From GCA-002282575 sp964646525 (lineage in GTDB: Bacteria > Pseudomonadota > Gammaproteobacteria > Thiomicrospirales > Thiomicrospiraceae), in contig CAZYER010000008.1 of assembly GCA_964646525.1 (NCBI GenBank), forward strand, positions 1-50,083: 50,083 bases of DNA, read 5' to 3'. The position numbers and the translations under genes were made by a program. The notes under the pieces were generated by a model, which made no database searches, was not told the DNA's origin, and saw only the letters and a program-made list of their open reading frames with translations. Shown piece by piece: positions 33,706 to 41,475 of this stretch (positions are counted from its first letter, which is position 1; each line of letters opens with the position of its first letter).

Positions 33706-34440
33706 ATGATCTTCGATAGCCATTTTCATTTGAGTGCATTGGCCCCAGATTGGCTGCCTAATCAGGCGTTAGCTGGAGGATTGGCGGTTACAACCCATCC
33801 CAATGATTGGTTTTTGTGTTTGGACAGGTTATCTCATTTATCCGATGCATGGCGTCTGGCTTTAGGGGTACATCCTTGGTTTGCTGATGTTGGGGTGGAC
33901 TGGTCAGCGCTCGAAAGCTTGTTAGGTCAAGATCATCGCATTGTAATTGGTGAAGTTGGGTTAGATGGTTCGCATGGTCATCCGTCGGAGTTCGATCAAG
34001 TGGCGGTTTTTCAACGGCAGTTGCATTATGCGCATGACTATGGCCGCTTATTAAGTTTGCATTGTGTTAACGACAGAGAGCATTGTTACAGCTTGATTCG
34101 TACAATACGCGGGCTTAAAGGTGGTTTTGTGCATGCCTTTTCTGGCTCTTTGGTACAGGCGCAGCGTTGGCAGGCATTGGGTTTCCATTTGGGTATTGGG
34201 CCACGCTTGTTAACTCAGTTGTCAGATAAAAGAATTCAGCTACTGCGCTCTTTGGATGTGAGCATGATACACCTAGAGTCTGATGCTCCCTTAGTGAGCT
34301 CAGGTTGTCAGCTAGCTAGCCCTAATGATTTATTGCTTTATTTAACGGTGCTTGCAAGTGTCTTGGACGTATCTTCAGAGAGCTTGTCTCAGCAACTTTA
34401 TGTTAATTGGTGCAACTTATGGAGATTGAACGATGAGTGA
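33706..34440 (+). CDS. tatD: TatD-family metal-dependent deoxyribonuclease
   Basis: A TatD-family hydrolase (TIM barrel, two metals), known as a 3 prime-5 prime DNase in E. coli. The product is 244 aa, slightly short. Metal ligands are visible: His6 and His8 (DSHFHL), Glu83 (GEVGLD), His119, His143 and Asp193 (ESDAPL). The subfamily within TatD/YcfH/YjjV is not certain. There is no Shine-Dalgarno upstream; a TATAGT at 33693-33698 would place the start of transcription at or next to the ATG. It overlaps the next gene by eight bases. Confidence 0.85.
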   Translation: MIFDSHFHLSALAPDWLPNQALAGGLAVTTHPNDWFLCLDRLSHLSDAWRLALGVHPWFADVGVDWSALESLLGQDHRIVIGEVGLDGSHGHPSEFDQVAVFQRQLHYAHDYGRLLSLHCVNDREHCYSLIRTIRGLKGGFVHAFSGSLVQAQRWQALGFHLGIGPRLLTQLSDKRIQLLRSLDVSMIHLESDAPLVSSGCQLASPNDLLLYLTVLASVLDVSSESLSQQLYVNWCNLWRLNDE

Positions 34441-35158
34441 TCAAGATTGGTTGGTACGCACGCGACTATTGGTGGGTGATGTGTGCGTGGCCAAATTACA
34501 AGCAACTCATGTTCTTTTGGCAGGTGTGGGCGGTGTCGGTGGTCACGTTGCTGAAGCCTTAGCAAGAGCGGGCATAGGACGTATTACTTTGATTGACATG
34601 GATCGTGTGGCCTTATCTAACCTGAATCGCCAGTTAGTTGCTTTGCAGTCCACGATTGGTTTGTCAAAGGCAGAGGTGATGCGTGATCGTATTTGGGCGA
34701 TTAACCCAGACTGTCAGGTTGAGGTATTGGCTCAAATGGTTTGTCATGACGCCTATACTCTGTTGCAACAGATTCGACCCGATTATTTAGTGGATGCCAT
34801 TGATAGTGTGAACTGCAAAGTGGCTTTACTGCTTGCCGCACATCAATTGTCTATTCCCACTTTTAGTAGTATGGGAGCAGGTCGTCGTTTGGATGTGCGT
34901 GCTGTGCGTGTCTGTGATTTAATGCAGACATCGGGTTGTGCATTAGCGAGAGTGGTGCGTCAGCGTTTGCGAAAAGCGGGTGTTGGTAAGGGTGTTACGG
35001 TAGTGATGTCGAATGAGCTTCCCCGTTCCGCTGGTCCATTAGAGCCAGCTGGAGAGGGCAGAATGCGTGCAGTCAATGGCACAATCAGCTATATGCCTGC
35101 CTTATTTGGCACCATGTTAGCGGGCGAGTTGTTGCGCACCTTGATTGAGGCTAAATGA
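34433..35158 (+). CDS. tcdA: tRNA threonylcarbamoyladenosine dehydratase (TcdA/CsdL)
   Basis: An E1-like, ThiF-fold enzyme that uses ATP to cyclise t6A to ct6A at position 37 of tRNAs. The product is 241 aa, shorter than E. coli TcdA. The nucleotide-binding GVGGVGGHVAEALARAGIG is near residues 31-49, followed by IDMDRVALSNLNRQ with Asp55, Asp57 and Arg66. It is translationally coupled to tatD. The stop is seven bases from the convergent moaC stop, with no terminator between. Confidence 0.88.
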   Translation: MSDQDWLVRTRLLVGDVCVAKLQATHVLLAGVGGVGGHVAEALARAGIGRITLIDMDRVALSNLNRQLVALQSTIGLSKAEVMRDRIWAINPDCQVEVLAQMVCHDAYTLLQQIRPDYLVDAIDSVNCKVALLLAAHQLSIPTFSSMGAGRRLDVRAVRVCDLMQTSGCALARVVRQRLRKAGVGKGVTVVMSNELPRSAGPLEPAGEGRMRAVNGTISYMPALFGTMLAGELLRTLIEAK

Positions 35159-35165
35159 TAATTTT

Positions 35166-35651
35166 CTAGGACTTTGCTTGCCAATGTCCTGATTTTCCTC
35201 CTTTCTTTTCCAATAGTTGAATGTTGCTAATAGTCATGCCCCTGTCCATCGCTTTACACATGTCGTAAATGGTGAGTGCTGCCACACTGACGGCAGTTAA
35301 GGCTTCCATTTCAATACCAGTTTGTCCGACCACTCGGCAGCTGCCAAGGATTTCAATGGCTGACTGTTCTGGATGCGGGATGAGGTCGATACTGACTTTG
35401 GTAATCATCAGAGGGTGACAGAGCGGAATGAGTTCCCAGGTTTTTTTGGCGGCTTGAATGCCAGCAATACGCGCGGTTGCTAATACGTCACCTTTTTTGA
35501 GTTGCGCCGATAAAATCGCTGCTAAGGTTTCGGGTTGCATCTGTACCCAAGCATGAGCGGTAGCTTCGCGGTGTGTAACGGCTTTATCGCCCACATCAAC
35601 CATGTGTGCTTCACCTTGGTCATTTAAATGTGTTAGTGTTTGGTGGCTCAT
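35166..35651 (-). CDS. moaC: cyclic pyranopterin monophosphate synthase accessory protein MoaC
   Basis: MoaC turns the MoaA product into cyclic pyranopterin monophosphate, the first stable Moco intermediate. The product is 161 aa with LIPLCHPLMITK and EMEALTAVSVAALTIYDMCKA, both family signatures. It is the last gene of the minus-strand Moco cluster, nine bases after moeA. Confidence 0.96.
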   Translation of the reverse strand: MSHQTLTHLNDQGEAHMVDVGDKAVTHREATAHAWVQMQPETLAAILSAQLKKGDVLATARIAGIQAAKKTWELIPLCHPLMITKVSIDLIPHPEQSAIEILGSCRVVGQTGIEMEALTAVSVAALTIYDMCKAMDRGMTISNIQLLEKKGGKSGHWQAKS

Positions 35652-35660
35652 GCTGTTTCT

Positions 35661-36872
35661 CTATTGACGGTAAAGATGAAAAGGAATGAACGGAATCATG
35701 TCTCCGGCATTTACTTGCGTATTTTCTGGTACAACGGCAAAGCCATCGGCCCATACAGTAGAAGCTAACACAGATGAGTTTTGATTCGGATGGATCTGTA
35801 AACGGCGCACACCTGCATGATTAGTTACCTTAGCGCGTAGGTATTCACGTCGATCACCGATTTGAATGTTAAAGTCGGCGGGGATGAGTTCAGGCTCAAT
35901 GAGCATATCTGGGAGTCCTTGCAAACGACGTAATGCAGGCAAAACAAATAAATGGAAGGTTGCGAATGCCGAAACTGGATTGCCGGGTAAGCCAAAATAG
36001 GGTGTTTGTTTGACTTGACCAAAAGCAAAGGGTTTACCCGGTTTCATGCGTACTTTCCAAGCATCAATTTGACCCAGCTCACTGACCGCATGACGGACAT
36101 GATCCTCTTCGCCGACTGATACGCCTCCTGTGGTAATAATCGCATCAAAACTGGCAGCATCCAGTAAGCGTTGTTTCGTTGTGGCTAGGTCATCGGCGAC
36201 GACGCCTAAACTGGTTACTTCATAGCCATAGGAGCGTAGCAGCGATTCGATTAAATACAGATTGGCGTTATAGGTTTTACCAGCCGTTAGGGGCTGTCCA
36301 GGCTCAACGAGCTCACTGCCAGTGACCAGCAGACCGATTGTCAAGGGTCGGTAGACAGTAAGTTGGCTGATGCCTATGCTCGCACACAAGGCAATGGCTT
36401 GAGGGCTTAGTCGCGTCCCTGCCGCTAGTAGCTGATGTCCAGGATGAATTTCGGAATGAGCTGGTCGAATGTGCTGACCTATTTTGGGAATTTGTTTAAT
36501 GATCAAGCTTCCGTCGGAATCACATTGTGTCTGTTCTTGCATAATAATGGCGTCAGCACCTTCGGGCAACATGGCACCAGTAAAAATGCGCGCAGCTGTA
36601 CCGATCGCTAGGGGCTCTGTAGGTACTTCCCCTGCGGCAATGCGTTGGCTAACCTTGATAGGTTGATCAAATTGGGTTTGTTGACTGTTAACGGCATAGC
36701 CATCCATCATGGATAAGTGATTAATGGGTATGCCGACATTGCTGATAATCCGCTCTGCTAATACGCGCCAAGTGGCTACATGCAAGGAACAGGTTTCGCT
36801 AGTAGCGATGGCGGTTAACTGATTTAGAAGTTGTTGTTGTGCTTGTTCAACAGAAAGAATAGTTGCTTGCAT
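35661..36872 (-). CDS. moeA: molybdopterin molybdenumtransferase MoeA
   Basis: MoeA inserts molybdate into adenylylated molybdopterin. The product is 403 aa. The N-terminal part has MDGYAV and the IFTGAMLPEGADAIIMQE segment near residues 92-109. The MoCF-binding domain has TTGGVSVGEEDHV, and GKPFAFG and GLPGNPVSA follow. Together with moaC it may have its own promoter: an ATTATA (TATAAT on the minus strand) lies at 36908-36913. Confidence 0.95.
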   Translation of the reverse strand: MQATILSVEQAQQQLLNQLTAIATSETCSLHVATWRVLAERIISNVGIPINHLSMMDGYAVNSQQTQFDQPIKVSQRIAAGEVPTEPLAIGTAARIFTGAMLPEGADAIIMQEQTQCDSDGSLIIKQIPKIGQHIRPAHSEIHPGHQLLAAGTRLSPQAIALCASIGISQLTVYRPLTIGLLVTGSELVEPGQPLTAGKTYNANLYLIESLLRSYGYEVTSLGVVADDLATTKQRLLDAASFDAIITTGGVSVGEEDHVRHAVSELGQIDAWKVRMKPGKPFAFGQVKQTPYFGLPGNPVSAFATFHLFVLPALRRLQGLPDMLIEPELIPADFNIQIGDRREYLRAKVTNHAGVRRLQIHPNQNSSVLASTVWADGFAVVPENTQVNAGDMIPFIPFHLYRQ

Positions 36873-36907
36873 GAAAGCCTTGCCTTGTTGCCTAGAATCT
36901 GATGAGC

Positions 36908-36913
36908 ATTATA
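36908..36913 (-). promoter_or_regulatory. possible -10 element for moeA-moaC
   Basis: A perfect minus-strand TATAAT in the 86-base moaE-moeA spacer, about 36 bases before the moeA ATG. The -35 region is poor (TCTTTT at 16 bp). Confidence 0.35.
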
Positions 36914-36958
36914 AGGGATAAGACCGATGAAAAGAGTGTGCTTTCTGCTTACGCAGTA

Positions 36959-37435
36959 CTAAAGTGTGTGCGAGTTGTTCCAACGAGCTAAGGCAATTTC
37001 GTCACTTTCACGCGCATCGACCCAACGCGAACCTTCAGGTGTATTTTCTTTTTTCCAAAACGGCGCTTTTGACTTTAAAAAATCCATAAGAAAGTCAGCA
37101 GACTCGAAAGCAGCATGACGATGGCGACTGGCGGTGATAACCAATACGATTTGATCGCTCGGCAATAAGTCACCAATACGGTGAATGATGGTGATGCCCT
37201 GAAGCGGCCAGCGTTGTTGTGCCGCTTGGGCAATTTCGTGTAGCGCTTTTTCTGTCATGCCTGGATAGTGTTCCAGCGTCATGGCTTGGATGCTTTGTCC
37301 TTCGTTGATGTCACGTACCATGCCAACAAAACTGACTATGGCACCGATGGTGCGATCATGGACGCTCAGCCTTTTCAGTTCGCAGCTTACATCAAAGTCG
37401 GCTTCTTGTACTTGAATATGGACTGGAATGGACAT
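36959..37435 (-). CDS. moaE: molybdopterin synthase catalytic subunit MoaE
   Basis: MoaE with thiocarboxylated MoaD adds the dithiolene sulfurs of molybdopterin. The product is 158 aa, with FVGMVRD, LEHYPGMTEK, RIGDLLPSD and the lysine-rich active-site segment LKSKAPFWKKE. Its ATG directly abuts the moaD stop. Confidence 0.96.
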   Translation of the reverse strand: MSIPVHIQVQEADFDVSCELKRLSVHDRTIGAIVSFVGMVRDINEGQSIQAMTLEHYPGMTEKALHEIAQAAQQRWPLQGITIIHRIGDLLPSDQIVLVITASRHRHAAFESADFLMDFLKSKAPFWKKENTPEGSRWVDARESDEIALARWNNSHTL

Positions 37436-37681
37436 TTAGCCTCCTGTCACGGGCGGAAAGAAGGCAACCTCATCCTCTGGTTGTAACGGCGTATTGCGGC
37501 GTGCAATGGCTTGATTGACGGCAATTTGTAAGCGATTATTGTTGGCGAGTAAGCTTTGCCAAACTTCACCGCGTTGCGCTAATTCGTGAATGAGTTGCTC
37601 AACGGAACTAGCTGAGGAGTCGAGCTGTTCGCTGTCGATTCCCAGCTGTTCGCGTAGCGAGGCGAAATAACGAATTAACAA
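37436..37681 (-). CDS. moaD: molybdopterin synthase sulfur carrier subunit MoaD
   Basis: A ubiquitin-fold sulfur carrier of 81 aa. It begins MLIRYFASLREQLG and ends EVAFFPPVTGG, with the C-terminal Gly-Gly that is thiocarboxylated. It lies four bases after moaA and directly before moaE. Confidence 0.96.
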   Translation of the reverse strand: MLIRYFASLREQLGIDSEQLDSSASSVEQLIHELAQRGEVWQSLLANNNRLQIAVNQAIARRNTPLQPEDEVAFFPPVTGG

Positions 37682-37685
37682 GGCT

Positions 37686-38684
37686 TTAACCCCCTAAGCT
37701 AACCATTTGACGGAATTGAATGTTGTGACGGTTTTCGTTGAAATGATGACGTTCAGGTTTCTTTTCAATCGCTTTGAGAATAATGGCTTTCATTTCATCA
37801 TCCGTCGCACCCGCACGCAAGGGAGCGCGTAGATCAACCGAGTCTTCTTGACCTAAGCACAGCGCTAAGACGCCACGTGCAGTGAGGCGAACACGGTTAC
37901 AGGTTTCACAAAAATGTTGTGAAACGGCGGAAATAACCCCTATTTTGGCGTCGCTATGTGCTACTTTGAACACGCGCGCTGGTCCTGCTTCTTTATTGTC
38001 AACAAAGGGGATAAGCTCTTTGCCTAAATGTTCTTTCACTTTAGCCAAAATGCGTTCAGCAGAAACATGCTCATCCATGACGCTGATGCCAGCAGAACCA
38101 ATGGGCATGGTTTCGATAAAACGCAAGTAAGCGCCTTTTTCGATGGCATAATCCAGCATGGCGGGGATTTCATCGAAGTTAGTGTTTTTCATCACTACCA
38201 TGTTGAGTTTAATGGGCGTCATACCAACGGCAATAGCAGCATCAATACCAGCTTTAACCTTAGCTAGGTTGCCACCACGCGTGATGCGTTCGAACTTTAC
38301 CGGATCGAGCGTATCAATAGAAACGTTCGTGCGATTCACGCCAGCATCAAAAAGCACTTGTGCTTGGTCGGCTAAGCGTTCTGCATTGGTCGAAAGAGCA
38401 ATGTCTCTCACATCTGGTAGCGAGCTAATTTTGCTAGCCAGCTCGTGCAGGTTTTTACGAATAAGTGGTTCGCCACCCGTTAAACGAAATTTCCATACAC
38501 CTAATTCAGCAAACACTTTAGCAATACGTGCGAGCTCGTCATAGCTAAGGTATTCGGTATGGTTACCTTCGGGATGTGCGCCTTGTTCGGGCATGCAATA
38601 GCTACAGCGATAATTGCATTTGTCTGTGACTGAAATGCGTAAATATTCGATTTTGCGATTGAATGGGTCGATGAGGCTGTTCAC
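37686..38684 (-). CDS. moaA: GTP 3',8-cyclase MoaA (radical SAM)
   Basis: MoaA starts Moco synthesis by rearranging GTP. The product is 332 aa. The N-terminal cluster Cys23-x3-Cys27-x2-Cys30 (CNYRCSYC) binds the SAM cluster. The C-terminal cluster is CETCNRVRLTARGVLALC, and the protein ends in the conserved Gly-Gly. The start is GTG (CAC at 38682-38684), with TTGGAG about ten bases upstream. A terminator separates it from soxD, so an unrecognised promoter is expected in 38685-38779. Confidence 0.96.
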   Translation of the reverse strand: MNSLIDPFNRKIEYLRISVTDKCNYRCSYCMPEQGAHPEGNHTEYLSYDELARIAKVFAELGVWKFRLTGGEPLIRKNLHELASKISSLPDVRDIALSTNAERLADQAQVLFDAGVNRTNVSIDTLDPVKFERITRGGNLAKVKAGIDAAIAVGMTPIKLNMVVMKNTNFDEIPAMLDYAIEKGAYLRFIETMPIGSAGISVMDEHVSAERILAKVKEHLGKELIPFVDNKEAGPARVFKVAHSDAKIGVISAVSQHFCETCNRVRLTARGVLALCLGQEDSVDLRAPLRAGATDDEMKAIILKAIEKKPERHHFNENRHNIQFRQMVSLGG

Positions 38685-38769
38685 GATTGATGCACTCCAA
38701 GGATGTTATCCTTATCGATAAATAGACTGCGATAGCAATCAGTTTATGGATAAAGAAAAATGGGCGAAT

Positions 38770-38806
38770 AAGTAAGAAGCTCTGAGTGCCTAGGAGGCAC
38801 TCAGAG
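38770..38806 (-). terminator. rho-independent terminator of soxCD
   Basis: A perfect 11-bp stem, 38780-38790 with 38796-38806, has a five-base loop. On the minus strand it is followed by CTTCTTACTT. It starts 13 bases after the soxD stop. Confidence 0.75.
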
Positions 38807-38818
38807 TTCAAGCAAGTG

Positions 38819-39907
38819 TTAGTGATCGCTCTTACCAACACCAGCTGCTACGTCTACACCGTCTTCACGTTGTAACACGTTGTATTGAGGTTTACCATCA
38901 GGTCCAACCAACGCGCGTTGGAAGTTTTTGATGTTACCTTTACCATCACCAACTACTGAGTCATCACAGTTGGTCATACAACGGGTTGTGCGAGTAGAAG
39001 GACGATCGTCACAGAAGAATTTGTCTGCGTTTGGCATTTCTTTACTGACTTTCATCAACATTTCACTGTCAAAAAAGGTGTCTTCTGTTAAGGCTTTGCC
39101 GCCATCGTAGGTTAGACCGTCAGCGAAAGCGACGAAACCAGTAATACCTAAGTAGCCAGCATCACCAATCGCTTCGTTAACCGGAGCAAAGAAAGGCATT
39201 GCACGAACGATGTAGTCATGGAATGACGTCAGATATGGCCAATAGTTACCCAAAGTACGGAACTTGTTTGGCTCGGTTGGATCTGACGCTGACATATCTA
39301 AAGAACCACCCACTAGCGGTAGGTAGCCTTTAGCACCTTCAGCAAACTCACCATGGCACATTCCACAGTAAGTTAGGTACATTTTTTCACCTTCGGCAAT
39401 GGTCATACCAACACCTTTTGCTGGCAAGCCTTCGCCGTCAGCATAGACATTGATGTCCCATTTTTTCAACGCTGATTCAGCGATAGGTGTACCATAACCA
39501 TAAATAGGTTGCTTGGCATTAAGGTTACGCTCTGCATTTTCCCATACAGTGTTAAATGCTTTAGGTACTTTACATGCTGAATTGCCCTTGTTGCCGCCAT
39601 CGATTTTGTCATCGACTTCAGATGAGTATGGGTGGTTAGGATCGCGACGATCTTTGAAAGTACCAAATTTGTTAGCGTGTAGCTCAACATCTAGGTAACG
39701 GTGTTTTTCATCGCCACGACCATAGCCACCATAAACATCAACAATGATATCTTCCATTGATTTGGTTGGTGCGGCTGCAGTGGTTTTACCCGCTGCTGGT
39801 GCCGAGCTAGCGCCTGTTGACGATTTGCCATCGTCATTACAACCCGACAAACTCACCAGAGCAGTCGCGATTGCAAGGCTTAATAGTGTTTTATTAGAAC
39901 TGGACAT
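38819..39907 (-). CDS. soxD: SoxD-like c-type cytochrome lipoprotein, single heme
   Basis: Probable cytochrome subunit of sulfane dehydrogenase SoxCD, passing electrons from SoxC to the respiratory chain. The product is 362 aa from ATG 39907, which has GGGGAG seven bases upstream inside soxC. A lipoprotein signal ends LSGC with Cys23. A Ser/Ala-rich linker and an extension of about 85 residues precede the conserved SoxD part (YGTPIAESALKKWDINV, from about 138). One CXXCH only, Cys181-Cys184-His185. NYWPYLTS and RAMPF (likely Met ligand near 237) are typical of SoxD. Paracoccus SoxD carries a second heme domain that is absent here. A SorB-type role is a less likely alternative. Confidence 0.82.
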   Translation of the reverse strand: MSSSNKTLLSLAIATALVSLSGCNDDGKSSTGASSAPAAGKTTAAAPTKSMEDIIVDVYGGYGRGDEKHRYLDVELHANKFGTFKDRRDPNHPYSSEVDDKIDGGNKGNSACKVPKAFNTVWENAERNLNAKQPIYGYGTPIAESALKKWDINVYADGEGLPAKGVGMTIAEGEKMYLTYCGMCHGEFAEGAKGYLPLVGGSLDMSASDPTEPNKFRTLGNYWPYLTSFHDYIVRAMPFFAPVNEAIGDAGYLGITGFVAFADGLTYDGGKALTEDTFFDSEMLMKVSKEMPNADKFFCDDRPSTRTTRCMTNCDDSVVGDGKGNIKNFQRALVGPDGKPQYNVLQREDGVDVAAGVGKSDH

Positions 39908-41237
39908 TCTCAATCTCCCCTGCACGGTTGCCTTTCCAATCGTGAATTAACCACGTTACCATCGCTGTACGGTGGTAAACACCATTCGTACCGACAGCAT
40001 TACGTAGTTGCGTCATTGGTGGCTGTACATAACCCGTTTCGTCAGTAGCACGGCTCATTAATAACATTTCTGAGCCATCCCAGTCGAATTCAAACTCAAA
40101 ACGAGTCCACGCTTTCGGTAATGCAACTGAAGTGAATTTAGCTTCTTTCCAGTTTTTACCGCCGTCAAGTGATACGTCAACATGTGTAATACGACCACGA
40201 CCTGACCAAGCGATACCCTTGGCCACATAACGACCTGGCCCCGACATTTTGTAGTCTGGCGACGGGTAAGTGATAACCGAGTTGGTTTCTTGAACCCATG
40301 AGAAACGTTGGATGGTACCGTCTGGCATCAATTCTGAGTACTTAGAAGACTCTTCACGGTGGTGAAGTGGCTTGTTAGTGACTTTGATGCGGCGTAGATA
40401 TTTAACCCACATGTTACCTTCACAACCTGGAACAACCAGACGGATTGGGTAACCTTGGCCTGGACGAAGTGCTTCACCGTTCATGGCATAAGCAACCATA
40501 CAATCATCCAATCCAATTTCCATTGGGATAGAACGGATCAAACCAGATGCGTCAGCACCTTCTGGTAATAACCATTTGCCTTCAGGTTTAACGCCCGCTT
40601 CTTTCAACAACACCGATAAAGGTACGCCAGTCCATTCTGAACATGACATCATACCATGTGTCCATTGTACCGAGTTTACTTGAATACCTTTCCACTCTAA
40701 TGCGCCGTTAGCTGGGCACTCTAGGAAGTAAACACGTGATACAGCAGGCATACGTTTTAAGTCATCCATTGTGAACATCAATGGACGCTCAACCAAACCA
40801 TGGATAACAAGTTTATGCGTAGCAGGATCGATGTCTGGTGCACCGCCGTGGAAACGGTCAAAGTGCAAGCCGTTTGGTACGATCATGCCGTGCATGCTTT
40901 GAATTGGCGTCATAGAGATGGTTGCCAGTGTGTCTGGTGTTAACCATTCTAGTGTGCGCTTACGTACTTCTTTTTCGTACATAGATGGCATGCTGTAGGT
41001 AGTAGACATAATGCCTTTACCCAACATGCGACGCTCTGGACCGTCAACTAGTACGTCAGTGATTTCTTTTTTGCCAGCATAAGCTTTAGCGGCAGATTTT
41101 GGGTCGTAAGCAGCTTCTGCTGCTTTGGTGAACATCACCGTACCCGCTACTGCCAAACCGCCTTTAATGAAAGCACGACGCGTTTGCGTGCGACTTTCTT
41201 CGGTCTGTACAGCAACTTTTTCTAAAGTTTCAGACAT
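39894..41237 (-). CDS. soxC: SoxC, molybdopterin subunit of sulfane dehydrogenase
   Basis: A sulfite-oxidase-family molybdoenzyme, probably oxidising the SoxY-bound sulfane sulfur in the periplasm. The product is 447 aa from ATG 41237, where AAGGAG lies six bases upstream. A Tat signal is seen at TRRAFIKGG (Arg20-Arg21) followed by a hydrophobic stretch. The molybdenum-ligand Cys174 sits in YFLECPANGA. C-terminal dimerisation domain contains SLDGGKNWKEA. It overlaps soxD by 14 bases. No soxYZ, soxAX or soxB lies in the window. A SorA-type sulfite dehydrogenase is the alternative, but the SoxD-like partner favours SoxC. Confidence 0.88.
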   Translation of the reverse strand: MSETLEKVAVQTEESRTQTRRAFIKGGLAVAGTVMFTKAAEAAYDPKSAAKAYAGKKEITDVLVDGPERRMLGKGIMSTTYSMPSMYEKEVRKRTLEWLTPDTLATISMTPIQSMHGMIVPNGLHFDRFHGGAPDIDPATHKLVIHGLVERPLMFTMDDLKRMPAVSRVYFLECPANGALEWKGIQVNSVQWTHGMMSCSEWTGVPLSVLLKEAGVKPEGKWLLPEGADASGLIRSIPMEIGLDDCMVAYAMNGEALRPGQGYPIRLVVPGCEGNMWVKYLRRIKVTNKPLHHREESSKYSELMPDGTIQRFSWVQETNSVITYPSPDYKMSGPGRYVAKGIAWSGRGRITHVDVSLDGGKNWKEAKFTSVALPKAWTRFEFEFDWDGSEMLLMSRATDETGYVQPPMTQLRNAVGTNGVYHRTAMVTWLIHDWKGNRAGEIENVQF

Positions 41238-41278
41238 GAATCGCTCCTTAATAGATGCCCTCTGCACCACGTCAATTG

Positions 41279-41291
41279 TTATCGACGATAA
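41279..41291. promoter_or_regulatory. palindrome upstream of soxC, possible operator
   Basis: TTATCG and CGATAA flank a single base, 42-54 bases before the soxC ATG. It is in the divergent soxC/methyltransferase spacer. No regulator gene is adjacent. Confidence 0.35.
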
Positions 41292-41338
41292 TCCGCTATG
41301 CAGATCATAGGCGGAATGTTACTCTTATGGACGCATAT

Positions 41339-41349
41339 TAGCAATTGCT
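41339..41349. promoter_or_regulatory. second palindrome and possible soxC -35 region
   Basis: AGCAATTGCT (41340-41349) is a perfect 10-bp palindrome. On the minus strand it includes TTGCTA, which with TAACAT 17 bp downstream could be a weak sigma-70 promoter for soxCD. Confidence 0.3.
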
Positions 41350-41475
41350 TAATGAGTTTCCATGATTTAATGTTTTAATGGTTGCAATAAGATAAATTAA
41401 TGGGACAGGGTAAGGATTTTTTATATATTGCTTATTTTGTTGATATTATTATCTTTTCAGTTCGGTTGAGGGGTT

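Noticed and set aside
35166..41237. The sox-moa cluster as a genomic island
   Set aside because: No integrase, transposase, tRNA border or direct repeats flank it, and base composition looks similar to neighbours.
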